This document shows, piece by piece, positions 36,345-48,800 of a DNA stretch of 64,000 nucleotides (positions within the stretch are counted from its first letter, which is position 1; each line of letters starts with the position of its first letter). The notes beneath the pieces were generated by a model, which had not been told where the DNA came from, did no database searches, and saw only the letters and a program-made list of their open reading frames with translations. A program made the translations under genes and the position numbers. The stretch comes from Branchiostoma belcheri (Eukaryota; Chordata; Leptocardii; Amphioxiformes; Branchiostomatidae), in contig NW_017803379.1 of NCBI RefSeq assembly GCF_001625305.1, forward strand, positions 450,801 through 514,800. The letters run 5' to 3'.

Positions 36345-36422
36345 TGACGTCAGCCTTCCTAACATCGGTGCGAGACCTCCTCTAGTTGCTTGGTGACCTT
36401 TGACATCCAAGATGGCGGTTAG
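36345..36422 (+). promoter_or_regulatory. RNF14 promoter and first exon
   Basis: A full consensus CRE (TGACGTCA, 36345-36352) lies about 57 bp upstream of AAGATGGCGG (36409-36418), a YY1-type initiator element that often spans the start site of housekeeping genes. Between them, TGACCTTTGACA (36394-36405) resembles a DR1 nuclear-receptor site. A strong donor GTTAG|GTAAGT follows at 36422/36423. The exon's ATG would give only MAVR then stop after splicing to 37149, so it is a 5' UTR exon with a four-codon upstream frame. Confidence 0.55.
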
Positions 36423-36914
36423 GTAAGTTTTTGGACGCGTTTTCGATGAAACCTTCCTTATTTTCAGTCTCAAATGATCGACATTCACTTAGTTAACAAC
36501 GTAAATGTGTTCTTTACATTTTGGTACTTTGTATGTATATTTGTTGTCGTGGTTCGTGTAATAAGAGTTCGATTCCAGCCGGAATTCAATTCACAACTCG
36601 CTTACGCAACGCTTTGAAATGTTGCGATTTGGAAACTCTCAAGTCTATGAGTATGATAGTATGATACAAAATTACCATTGATTTTCATTTCCAATTGTTT
36701 AGTTAGATTAATCTATAGCTTGCAAGGCCCATCGTGACAGTGTTACGTTGTAACGAAAAGTAAAACAACGTCGTAACGTATACAAATTATGTATGTAACA
36801 CCAAGCAGAAGTCTTTCCCTACCATCAGAATAGGGAAGGGATATGGATAGTATTTATAAAGGGCATGTAGATATCTAGCTAGCCAGCAAGACACGCACGT
36901 CATTTCTCAGTCTG

Positions 36915-36996
36915 TTACATTAGCCCTAACAACATGTTAGGGCTAATGCAAAGCATGATTTTTTAAAACCCGAACATGTTGTTAGGGCTAATGTAA
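36915..36996. repeat. Perfect 24-bp inverted repeat
   Basis: 36915-36938 and 36973-36996 are perfect reverse complements around a 34-bp spacer; each arm contains 'cattagccctaacaacatg'. It lies in the RNF14 5' intron. It could be a small fold-back element, but no target-site duplication is obvious. Confidence 0.75.
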
Positions 36997-37195
36997 AAGA
37001 CTGCAAGCATGAGAAGCCCTGCATCAGTCGCCACGGCTATATATCAGGTAAGGCAATGATAGAAGTAATAAAAAGAACCTAATGCTATATTAATAGGAGA
37101 TATGCAGCATTTTTTTTCAGAGCATGAACTATTCTTTATTTATAACAGATGACCCTTGACAGTTCTGCTGTGGCCTGACAGTTGTCCCAGTCATC

Positions 37196-40100
37196 ATGTG
37201 TGACCAGGAGGCCCAGGAGAATGAGCTGCTGGCCCTGTCCAGTATCTATGATGACTCTGTCTTCATGGCAGCAGAAGATGGGACAGGGGGACAGTTCTGC
37301 TCCATCATTGATCTCCCTGAGAACTTTCAAGTCAAAGCACCGGCGCCCCCTGGAGAGTCAGGTGAGTACTGCAGTGTAGTGCTACATGGACCATTCTTTC
37401 CTTCGGGAGGGTTCAAAATTTAATGACAATCACCTAATGTATGACATCATGAACGTGTGACTTCAGAAATTGGTCAGAATTTCCAAGAAGTTTTCAATGC
37501 CCGCTGCCTCACATGTTGGAACACTATGTTTTTGAAATTCCATTAAATTTTGTTCAAACACCAGTTGAAGCCCCAATTGTTGCAATGCCATGATATCAAT
37601 AAAGTCACTTCTGTCACCCTGCTGTTTTCCAGTGAACAAGGCAACTGTCATTCCAGTCAAGTATCTCCCTCCCATCATCCTTCACTTCCAGTATCCAGCT
37701 GATTACCCATCATGCAGTGCACCACAGTTCACCCTGTCCTGCAAGTGGCTTACCTTACAGCAGGTTAGTGTGTTTCATGTTCATGGAATAACTTCTTATC
37801 ATCCGTTATATTGTGATAAGTTAAATGGGAAGTGTTACAAGGGTGTTTACAAATAATGCCAGTCGCTATGCTTTGTTTGTGGAACCTAATACATTTACCT
37901 ACATGTAGATGATAATGACTACATGACCAATAGCATACACAAAGTCTTTATTGCTTTGATACCAAGAAATTTTGATTTGTCACTATCAAAACCAACAGTT
38001 GCCACTATTATAGTATATGAAATGAGAACAGAAGTACTAGACAAGACTCTTCATACCTGTTAATACTTTTCTTTGTAGAATTTCCAAACCTCCACAACAG
38101 GCCACATAGTTGTAAATGGTTCCTCAGAAAGTAGCAATTATCTCATACTTCAGAGGAGTCTGCAAAAAGCCTTTCCCACATGTGTTATCAGTGTAAGATT
38201 GTCCTTTATCTTGTGTATTCTATCTGTTTGCAGCTAACTTTGCTCTGTAAACATCTGGATGAACTGTGGACTGAGAACTCTGGGATGGAGATCTTGTTCA
38301 CCTGGGCACAATACCTACAAGAGGAGGCACTGAGTACCCTGGGGATATCTGATGTCCTGGATGTCACCTGGATAGAGGAGAAAGTGAAGCTGAAGAACAA
38401 TAGAAGACAAAGGATTGATGAGCAAAAGAATGTTGGCACGGAAAGTACAAAAGAGAGTGGGATCCTGGGAGCAAGTGGACAAGATGTCGACAAGGAAAAG
38501 CAGGAAAAAGATGGAGGTGAAGAAATCGTAAAGAAGCACGGCCATGGTGGAAGAGACCATTTTGGAAAGGGGGCAAGGGGTAGGGGTGGACATCAGTCAG
38601 AACAGTCAGCTCAAGAATGGAAAGGCTACCGCAGGTATGACAGAGATGGAGGTGAAAGAACTGACAAGTATGGCAATCGTAAGGGCAATAGCACAAGACA
38701 ATGGAGGGATGGAGAAAGGAGAGGGAAGAATGTACAACAGGAAGGCAACTGGAGTAAGGCACAGAGGCAAGAAAGGGGTGGCTACAAGAACTCTGGGGAA
38801 AGAAAACAGCAAGAAGAAGAGACAGTAAGTTTTTTGAGGACTAGAGAAAATCAACAACTAATGGACAACAAACTTGGCAATGAGGGTGATAGTAATGTAC
38901 CAGACTCACCAGGAACTTTGGAAGAGACATCTGAAGAAGAGAAGGAAAGAGAGACAACTAAAGAGGTTGGAGACCCAAGAGCGATCCAAGACCTTGCGTC
39001 CCCGTCCCTTCTGGTGCCAGTGATTGTTGAGTATGACCAGGAGAGGAGACAGCACATGTTCAACACCACCATGTACAACTGTAACGTGTGCTTTGGGGAG
39101 AAGCTTGGTGCAGACTGCATTGGTTTTAAGGGCTGTGACCATGTGTACTGTAAAGAGTGCATGAAAGGCTATTTCCAGGTAAGATAACGGGTTCAGAAAG
39201 CTAAATCATGTAGGGTAAAACTTGTACTAAAACTTTTAGTAAAAGTAGAAAGTAAAAGAAAGGGTAGAGAGCCACAGTGGCACTTAGAAATTGGAGGCCT
39301 TTCCTAGTGAATCCAGCCTTGCACCCAGCTTGCAGCTAGACCCGCCTTTTCAAGAAGGAACTGGCAAAATTACTGATTTTGATTGTTGTCATTTTCTTGC
39401 ATGCAATGTCCTTTTGACCATTAGTGCTTGGTGATTCCTGTTTATAAGATTGCACTGCACCCAAAAAGCAATCCATACAGTTTTCACTTATTACTTTACT
39501 ACTTTTAGTTTTCACTTACATATATATGTACTACTTTTGCTATGTAATTAAAAAATTAATGAAGCATTGTGTAATCAATATGTTTGAATCCCAGGTGCAG
39601 ATATCAGAGGGGAATGTGCAATGTCTGCAGTGTCCAGAACCTAAGTGTGAATCACAGGCACTCCCTTCACAGGTCAGTACTCCAGGCCTCACTACACTAG
39701 CTAATACTGTAGAGTTAAAAACTTACATATCTTCTGCATTCTTTGTTGCTACTGTCTATTGCTCAAATTCTTTGTCTCGATCTTGGCTACCAGTTTTTGA
39801 TTTGAAATGTTCAGGTCATTCAGGCAAAGGGTAAATGATACCGGTATATCAAGTTCATACCCTTCACAATTATCCCCTCTTAATCATTTATATACACAAT
39901 AAAATCACGTTTACTCCAACTCGTAACAATGCTCTCAATGTTTACATACCATATCCTAGTACTGTACCGTACATTTACTTTTAGCATTACATGTAGACTT
40001 AACGTTACAGGACGGGTAGTTTTTGTAGTATGTGAGAATCACATAGTGCCTTCTACATTGGGCATATTACTAGTAGAAGTTCACTGTGAGCCAGACGTAC

Positions 40101-41644
40101 ATTAATTGTTGACTCCCTGATGTTATTCCCCTACAGGTACAGGAGCTTGTTGGAGGAGAGTTGTTTGCTCGTTACGACCGTCTCCTGCTGCAGTCCAGTC
40201 TGGAGGGGATGGCTGACGTGGTGTACTGCCCGCGTAAGTCGTGCCAGTGCCCCGTGATGCTGGAACCTGACAGTAAGATGGGAGGATGTACGGCCTGTCA
40301 GTACACCTTCTGTACACTCTGCAAGTTAGCATACCACGGTGTGTCTCCATGCAGAGTCAAACCAGGTAGGATTTAAATTTCTGTCTATCTAGTCCATGTT
40401 GCAGGGGAAAGCTAAGTGCAGGTAGACATCAGAAATATACTGGTACCTGCACAGCCCCAATTTTACCTGCACTAATTATAAAGAAGGTGAATATATACTC
40501 ATACATCCAGTATTTCTAGCCCTGTTAGTCTGTGCTTGACACTGTACAATGTAATAATGTTTAGGAATGTAACAATGTTCTGCTTATGACTGTCACTTCC
40601 TCAACATTTCCTTGGATTACTGTCAGACGACCTACGGAAGCTTCGTGAGGAGTACCTGGCTGCCAGCGATGCAGGGAAGCAGTTTCTGGAGAAGCGTTAC
40701 GGGAGGAAGGCCATCAAGCAGGCCCTGGAGGAGACCTTCAGTGAGGAGTGGCTGAAGAAGTACACCAAGGAGTGCCCTCAGTGTGGGACACACATACAGG
40801 TTGGTGTTATATACTAGTACTGGATTCATTCCACGAGCTGACTGACATCTCACACAGCAGTCGTCCCTCAGTAAGACATCTGGAGCTGCATAGTTCCTGT
40901 TTAGTACTTTTATTCAGCCTGTCACATGACCTGTTTCACCTGTGTGGCTTCTTCAAGTTTACAGAGGCTAGAATCCAGGTTGGTGTGGTTCACTTTCTGA
41001 ATAGTATGCAAATTAGCCTATGGAGGTACCCGGTATATAGAACATTTCCCAAATATGAAAAATGGAATGTAAAGAGCTCAATTGAACTAAATAGAAGTCA
41101 GTACCTGCAATCCTTCATTGATATTGTCATATTTACTGTACTGTCATCTTTAATTTGTTGGAGGATTACATCTTTGTGGATTCTTCTGATGAATCTTCTA
41201 TCAAGGTGCCTCCCTCTATGAAGGTGGCTTCTTCTATCATTCACTGATGAAAATCCTTAAAAGAAATTTTTCATGCAGTGTGGCTCCAATTTGCGTTGCC
41301 TGAGAAAAAAATATTGGACAAAGTTTAATAATATAATATAATATGCAAGTTGGTATGTGGCATGCTACAAGGATCATTGCTGAATCAAGATTGGAAACAG
41401 TTTGCTTCTGTCGTTGTTTGTACAGAAACTTGATGGCTGTAACAAGATGACCTGCATCAAGTGCCGTGCGTACTTCTGCTGGCTGTGTGGCATGATCCTG
41501 CACCACAGCAACCCTTACGGACACTTCAACAGGCCGGGGTCCAAGTGCTTCAACCTGCTGTTCCAGGGGATGGAGGGGGAGGCAGGGGAGGAGGGGGAGT
41601 TTGAGGAGGAGGGGGAGGACTGGGATTGGATCGTGTTTGCATGA
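37196..41644 (+). CDS. RNF14: E3 ubiquitin ligase RNF14 (RBR family)
   Basis: Coding exons 37196-37361, 37633-37763, 38234-39178, 39595-39672, 40137-40365, 40627-40799 and 41426-41644 join in phase to 646 aa. An N-terminal RWD domain (EAQENELLALSSIYDD, YPADYPSCSAPQFTL) precedes RING1 (CNVCFGEKLGADC, HVYCKECMK), the IBR (YCPRKSCQCPV, CTLCKLAYHGVSPC) and RING2 (CPQCGTHIQ, KLDGCNKMTC, FCWLC). The acceptor cysteine for the ubiquitin thioester is predicted at Cys579 by analogy with other RBR ligases. The tail is acidic. Human RNF14 is 474 aa; the excess comes from a polar Lys/Glu/Gly/Arg-rich insertion (about residues 150-330) in the 945-bp exon between RWD and RING1. By family it works in translation stress and transcription; binding of the insert is unknown. 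Confidence 0.95.
38079..38192 (+). CDS. Possible cassette exon in RNF14
   Basis: Between the second and third coding exons lies a stop-free 114-bp segment with acceptor cttttctttgtag and donor ATCAGT|GTAAGA, phase 0 to 0. It would insert 38 residues (starting NFQTSTTGHIVV) inside the RWD region. Known RNF14 proteins read across this point without it, so it is optional at best. Confidence 0.3.
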
Positions 41645-41667
41645 TGGACAGATGATTACTGTACATC

Positions 41668-41828
41668 ATTTTATATTCGCGGTAGCAAAATTTCGCAGGC
41701 TGAGAAAAATGTTCGCAGAACTATTCGCGGTGGCCACAGATGCAGAATAAGCAAAATTGGCGAATTATGTGCAGAAGTGACTACGAAAACTGTGAATATA
41801 AAATTACTGCGAATATAGTTATTTACAG
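41668..41828. mobile_element. Degenerate fold-back element in the RNF14 3' UTR
   Basis: The ends 'ttatattcgcggtagcaaaa' and the reverse complement of 'attactgcgaatata' resemble each other, and 'ttcgc' motifs recur between them. It looks like an old MITE about 25 bp after the RNF14 stop. Target-site duplication is unclear. Confidence 0.4.
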
Positions 41829-42607
41829 TATTTGCAGGACTGTTGTGATTGACGAATGTGATTTCTGATTCACAGAAAAGCTTACAATAGGAATGAGCTT
41901 TACAAGGTTGCAGAAAGTTATTGAGAGGAAATAGCAATCTTTGAAATCAATTTTTGTAGTATTGGGAAATAAATGTAGCTTTACTTCACATATAATTTTT
42001 CTCGAGGATAATATGTTTGACAGAATGTGATACTTACAATGAAAAGGTTTTGTAAAACCATAATAATCTGTAGTACAGAGCATATACATGTGATACTTTA
42101 TAATGTGTACCTATTATACTATAATTGCAATTTTTTCTTGTTGACCTTTTGGAATATTTACAGATAGAATAAGCTAATGTTAAACATGTCATGTCTACAC
42201 ATTTGTTAACGTGAATATTTTAAACAGAATCTGAAGAAAATACATTTGTACCATTTACTTTATATATTAATAGGCACAATACTTTCAAGGAGTTTCATAT
42301 CAATGTATCAGATATACCAAATAAGTGCACTAACTTACATGATGCTGCAAAAAGGAGAAGACAGTTATAATTTAAACAACTGTAATGTTAATGTTAAGTT
42401 ATGTGCATGAACCTTCTCCCTGCTGCTTTAACTTGTAACCAATAGAACTTTGGTGCCAAAAAGCTACGTGAAATGAGAGATGAGGTTAATTGAAAGCTTC
42501 GGCAACTACAATGATGTTTTAGTAGACTTATGAATTATGTACATGGTAAATATTTCTTGAAATATATAAATAATTATATTGGCAAATCAAGGCATCAATC
42601 AAGTCTA

Positions 42608-42613
42608 AATAAA
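42608..42613 (+). terminator. RNF14 poly(A) signal
   Basis: AATAAA about 965 bp after the RNF14 stop. Another hexamer at about 41966 could give a shorter form. The synaptotagmin signal on the opposite strand lies 31 bp away. Confidence 0.5.
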
Positions 42614-42643
42614 CAAACAGTACTACAAAGGCAAAGTCTTGTA

Positions 42644-42649
42644 TTTATT
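42644..42649 (-). terminator. Synaptotagmin poly(A) signal
   Basis: AATAAA on the minus strand, about 200 bp after the stop codon at 42847-42849. Its expected cleavage site lies next to or beyond the RNF14 signal, so the two 3' ends should meet or overlap. Confidence 0.5.
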
Positions 42650-42846
42650 AATATGTATACTCATGTACATTAAAAAAACACTAGAGCTGATCTGGACTAG
42701 TGAAAGAAACTGCACACTCCATATAAATTACTGCATACTCCATGTAAATTATGATACCAATATGACACAAAAATATAATACTTTTATTTGTGCTATAAAA
42801 CTGCCAGTCATGTGTGTGACTGTATGTAATAAGGTTCTATAATTAG

Positions 42847-45800
42847 TTAAGTCAGAGGATGCCACTGTTCCACGTACGTCCCTGCATTGCAGAAGACCTC
42901 AGACCAGTGCTGCAGCTCTGTTGTACCAAACTCCCATCCCAGGCTCACCTGTCAAAAGGGTTAAATGTTTACTTTGATTCAATGCATGATATAGAGAATT
43001 AAGAGTTTTGGAATCATTAGAATCTCGAACGTTATGCTGATCAACTGAATAACCAGAAAATAGAGTCTCAGAGGAAAGTGTTAAAGGAAGATATAGTTTG
43101 ATTCTAGTCTTCCTCACAGCCTTATGCCTGTGTATAAAATTATTAATCAAATCACACTTCTAGCTACAGCACTTCCATGTGCATTCTTTGGAGAAGGGGG
43201 TCCCAAGTGAAACAGCCCCTGGCAGCAAGAGATTAATATGTAATGCAATTAACACTGCCTTGTGTTTCTATGTCTTTGTTCTTATGCTGCCTTTTAAAAT
43301 TGATGGAGACAAGAAAATAAACTGGTGTGGTTGAAAAGAAAATGAAGTAGGTGTAGGTGTCACATGCAGTCAACCAAAAATGTTACCATTTCTTGTTCAG
43401 GGATTAATTGTAATTTAACCTTAGGCCACACCAATTTAATTTCTTGGTTAACGGATTCGCCGCTTCATTTTTTTCTGATTTGCAAATAAAAATAAAAATC
43501 CAGAATCAACTGCAAAATGCTCATATTTTACCCTGAACAGTTGAAAATAGACCTTTTCATCCTAGTTGTTACAATTATTCCATCTTTCAATGCAATGGTA
43601 TCATTAAAAGTTCAAAATTCATTGTTTAAATTTTGAACCAGCCTGGTGTGTTGACTTCATGGCTCCTATCGTACCATTTTGGGCCATAATACGATGCCTA
43701 GGCCTGTTTTTATTTTTATTTTTTTTTCGCCCGCCCGCTCCATTATTTTTCTGGAAAAATCCGTTAACCAAGAAATTTAATTGGTGTGGCCTTAGTATAT
43801 TGTATGTAACCTGAATGCTGCATGTGATTACTGTTAAATCCTTTCGTCTTACCTTCCCAACAGTGATATTTCTGTGCATAGTCTGTTTCTCCATGAGTTT
43901 GACTGTACAAGAGATGTTGGGCAGGTTGGACAACATTCTGGACAGGTCAAAGTAAAGATGCTCCTCCCATTGAGGGTCATCGGCAGTAGTGGTGCAGAGC
44001 TTTGTCTTCTTTTTGGCCTTTCTGTTGTCATCACAGTACAGCTCCACTTTAACGTAAGTGCCTTAAATATTGAGAAATGTGGTATTAGCATCATGTAACC
44101 ATATGATCATGATATACATTTATAAGGATGGTAACCATTGGAGTGCACTGGGCTGTTTAAGCATTTGTGTTTCTACAGAGTGTCCCTGGTTTAACTTGTC
44201 ACAGAAGATTTTAAACAAAAGCAATTGATCAAGATGGTTCAGGTACCAGACTATAGAATCAGCAGTGTGATAAGATTTCAAGTTGAAGGACATGAAAAGT
44301 ATTGCAAAAACTTTCTACATATCTCAGTGATCTTAATCTTTTTCCACTTCCAAGGCATTTCAGTACACCATTTTCTATTTCATTCTCTATTACTCTATGT
44401 AATCTAGCTAAGACTTACTTCTTGGTCCCTTGAGGTTTGCAGGCCTGGTGAGGTCCTGCGCCCTGAGAATCTGGAACACCAGCCGCTTTGCTGTCCTCAT
44501 GTAACACACTGAAAACAGCAGCTCTCCTATCTCACTCTAATGGGGGAAACAAAAACAAGTCTCAGAATGCTAGCAAAAGGCTGCAAATAAAGAGCAACAG
44601 TCTCTGAATACTTTAATTTTTGCTTGAAACTTTTTTATTCCTGTTCAACATCACTTATCACTATTCTTTGCAATTGCACATGCAGATGGCCCCATTATGT
44701 CATCTTTCAAAACAAAGTGTTAATAAACTGTACGTTGATTGGACAAGGTGTCAATTCTGTCTACATTCTTAGCATTCCAGTGAAAAGTGGGGACTACCCT
44801 TGACCTAATTACCTTTTACAAGTCAGAAGTCCAGAGATGTGCTGCCATCCAGACCAGTTACTACTGTAGTTTTCTAATTAGACAGTTAGGAAAGCAATTG
44901 CACTTCTATAATCGCAAAGAATTAATGCTCCCTTTCCTTTTAGAGAATGAAAATAGCTGACAGTGTACCTTTTCTTTCTTTGGAGGCCTGAGTTGAAGCC
45001 AGATGTTCTGTTCTTTACTGAGATCCAGCTTGCTGAGATCTATGTTCACCTGCCCCAGGAACTTTCTCCTCTGTTCATCCTCGTATGACAGAACCACCAG
45101 TTCTGCCTTTCTGTTACACATGCTCTCATACAGCATGTCAATCACAAATGTCTGGTTGAAGACAGGACTCTGAAAACATGCCATTGATGAAAAATAGAAG
45201 TTAGAAAGAAAACCGGCAGTCAAATTTATTTCAAATTCTCCACCATAAGAACTATCTTAATTTCAGCACCAGGGAGAGACATTGCATGGGGAATTTAGAG
45301 ATGTTATGAGATTTCAGCCACACTAGCAGAAGTATTTTTTCTGTACTATCTGGCTCAAAATTGGAATGGAGAGCATTTCAAATCTAACTCTAACTAATTG
45401 GTGTTTTATATTGCAATATTCAAACAGATTCCTAATTACTAGGATTGATATCTTTAGTACGGAGCTACAAGACAGTTTTCCCTTAGGATATTTTCCTTGT
45501 TCTTCCATTGCTGCATACACAGTGAATCCCCCCACCTGTGTGCCCATGACATGTTGTGTAGTGAAGCCATCCCTGTGTCCAGGCATGATCCAGCCCCGGA
45601 CATACGGGTTCACTGTACAGGTAGTGGTGTTGTCTTGGGTACCGTTTGGCACTGACAGATCTACTGCCTGTAAAAAGAAATTTAAGCATTTTATAAACTT
45701 GGCTACTATCCTCATTAGATGCTTCACTGAAACAACTCCAACATATTGACAAGTCTTCATGTGAGATGAAATATGGAAAATAACATTTAATATTGACTGA

Positions 45801-48800
45801 ATCCTTATAATAATATTGCATATTCCTGCCCAGGAGGGCTAACTGTATATTGTGATCATATGTGGTCTAGAGGATTTAAAACATGGAGTATACTGAAATG
45901 CTAGATTCTAATGCTAAATCTACGTATTAAAACAACACTGTGTACAATCATTCAACTACTGTTAATTGCTGTTTCTTGAAATACATGGAGACATGCAGCA
46001 TACTTTGTCTATGTGATGTTGTTTCCTATACCTGAGCCACAGTGATTGACAGCTGTGCATGCCCCGTGTCCCTGCGACACTGCAGGATGATGTTGAGCTG
46101 TCCCAGGTACGGAGCAGACCTGCCGTCTGGTGAGGTCACCTGCACCGCGGGCTGGCTCAACCTGGGCGAGGCTCCACTCAACTGTGGAGACTGTTAGACC
46201 AATTTGTTGGAGATGAGTGCTTGTGTGTGAGTATCATATCCAAAATGCCATTAGCCTTGGTACCATCCTGGTCCTATTTTCAGTACATTCAACAACTTTT
46301 GGGAGACGACTACAACCGTCAGTGAAGCAGATAGCCAACCTTGCTAGCGACAAAGGGAAGTGGAGGGCTCTTGCAGTCACCTGTGCTACAGCCGACCAAT
46401 GATGATGATCCTGGTCTAAATTAATGTCTAGCATTTCCCAGTTTGATACTACAGCCTTTCCCTTATTCCTATTTCCCAGGTTTTGTACAGGAATACAACA
46501 ATCCTTACTCTTACCCCAGGACTTCTTTCCTCCATAGAAAGTCTCCGTCTCACTGTGGATGCAGATGTGTCGGGGGTAGTGATGATGTGGCCATCCTCTC
46601 CCACCAGAAAGAACTTCTTGGGCGTAGCAGGTGTGGCAGAAGTGCTAGGCGGGGCGGACATTACCTCATCGTTGTCCGACCAGTTGTAGCTGATCTTGTG
46701 ATCTGATAAGGAGAGTGTGACACATCTAAACATTAAGGAGAACACAACCCCAGACTGTAATGTGCTGTTAATAAAAGTTTTAGTAACTAAAACTGCATCT
46801 GTTTTTGTGTCACTTTCAGCTATACGTTTGTCCATGGTGGGTGTTGCTTGCTGCTTATTATCATTTATAACTATCTTGAGAAAGACAAATTAAGTAAAAA
46901 ACCATCTGGTTGAATTCTCCCAATGGTACAAATGATGCTTATAGACCATCATGTTGACAGATTACACATCACAGTAACTGTTATACACTGTATGTTGTCT
47001 CAGAGACCTGCTGCTGATGCAGTTTTTATTTGTGCCAGTAGGTGGCATCCATAATCTCATAATCTCAGTTACCTTCCTCTTGTTCTCCTAGTACATCCAG
47101 GCTGGTCATAGACAAGGACCTGGGTTGTAGCTGTGGGCTGGGTGGAATGACAGGCATCATGGCCAGGGCCATGGGGGAGGCCAGTAGCTGGTGTATGCCA
47201 ACATCCTGCTGGTGTACTGTAGTAGTAAAGATGAGATTCCATTTATAGATACTAGTACATGATGTAGTTGATGGTTTACAAAGTTAGGCCACACCAAGTA
47301 AATTTTATGGATGACGTCCTTTGGAGACCCTAAATCTAATGCGAGAGGGCGAAAAAATAACAAGAAGGGCCCTAAAAACAAGATGCCTAGATTAGAAATA
47401 TACTAAGAGACAACAAATGTTAGGACACAAATTGAATGAGATGACACAGTGTAACAAACAAGAAGTCTTTTATTCATCATCAAAACAGCAATAATATATC
47501 AGGTGGAACAGCAGTTGTCGTCCTGTGCTTTGGGGAGACAGATGGAGCGGTCAGCAAGTTTCTTCAAATGTGGCAGCATGTACTGAACTGAATTCCTAAT
47601 TGAAGTCATGATTTCCTTGCTTGATGCTTCATAAGCTTTGGTCCGTACAAACCTATTTGCAGCACTGTCGTGACTCTTTGGTCATAGTTACAGGCCAAAA
47701 TCAATGCGCGCGCGGACGTCATCCATAAAATTTACTTGGTGTGGCCTTATCAAGAAAATCTTGGTGCAATCTACCCTAGCTCCAGGACACCAGGAATCAA
47801 ACCGGCACCAAAACCAGGCAGCCAGCTTACGAATTGCTAACTGCTAGGCTGAAAGGTCTAGACACGTACAAGAGGTCTGGACCTTGTCAGACAAGTCAGT
47901 TGGTAACTTCAGAAGGGCAAAATAAGCTGGAAATCTTAACAGAATTTTATTAAAATTTTTACTGACCAAATTTTACTAAAATTTCATCTCACAATGCTCT
48001 GCTTAATTAGTTTACTGTAGTCCATCTCATGGCACTGAGTAGCACTGCTCCTACCTGCAGGTGGTTGTAGATATCCTCCCCTCAGTACATCCGGCATGAT
48101 GGGTGGGTGGGGAGGGCTCCTGTCAGCCTGCTGGGGGATGGTGAACAGCGGCACCTTCCCTGCCGTTGCCATGGGAATGGCACTCTGTCTCCGTGGGACG
48201 GTATGGTCTGCGTAGGACGGAGGATGGATGGGGCCGTTCGCTGGTGAGCCGGCTTTGTCTTCAATAGGACTGTAGGAAGGATGCTTCGCTCGCCCTAAAG
48301 TGACGGGAAATTTATTTCAAGACATTGTATCCATGGTAGAGTCACTCAGGCACCTAAGTTTGTCTATGACTATATAGGAGTCCAATTTAAGCAGGTTAGC
48401 TTACAATAAACAGAATATAAAATGCTATAAGTGTTTACAACTACTGTTACAACACGTATCTGACAAATTCTATATACTATTGTCTTTCATAAAATTTATG
48501 TAAAAGTTACCAATAAAGTTAGTGACTGTATTCTATCTTCCTACACTTTTGAAGAGACCCCTAAAAATGTCTTACCACTGGCAGACATTATTGGCGCAGT
48601 GTTATAATAGGTAATACAATAATTTTATTTCTGCACCTTTGTTTTTGTATCACTATCATGACATGGTCAGAAGTATTTTGCCGTACCTGTCCATTTTGCG
48701 AGCCACTTCTTGAGCGAACCCTTGTGGCAGCAGTCCTCCGTACACCACAGAGCGCCGATCTTCCACAGCACGGCTATCGTGGCCAACGATGCAAACACAA

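Noticed and set aside
38206..39162. Several minus-strand frames opposite RNF14
   Set aside because: They are shadows of the Lys/Glu-rich RNF14 exon, whose reverse strand lacks stops; composition is Ser/Leu/Pro/Phe-rich as expected.
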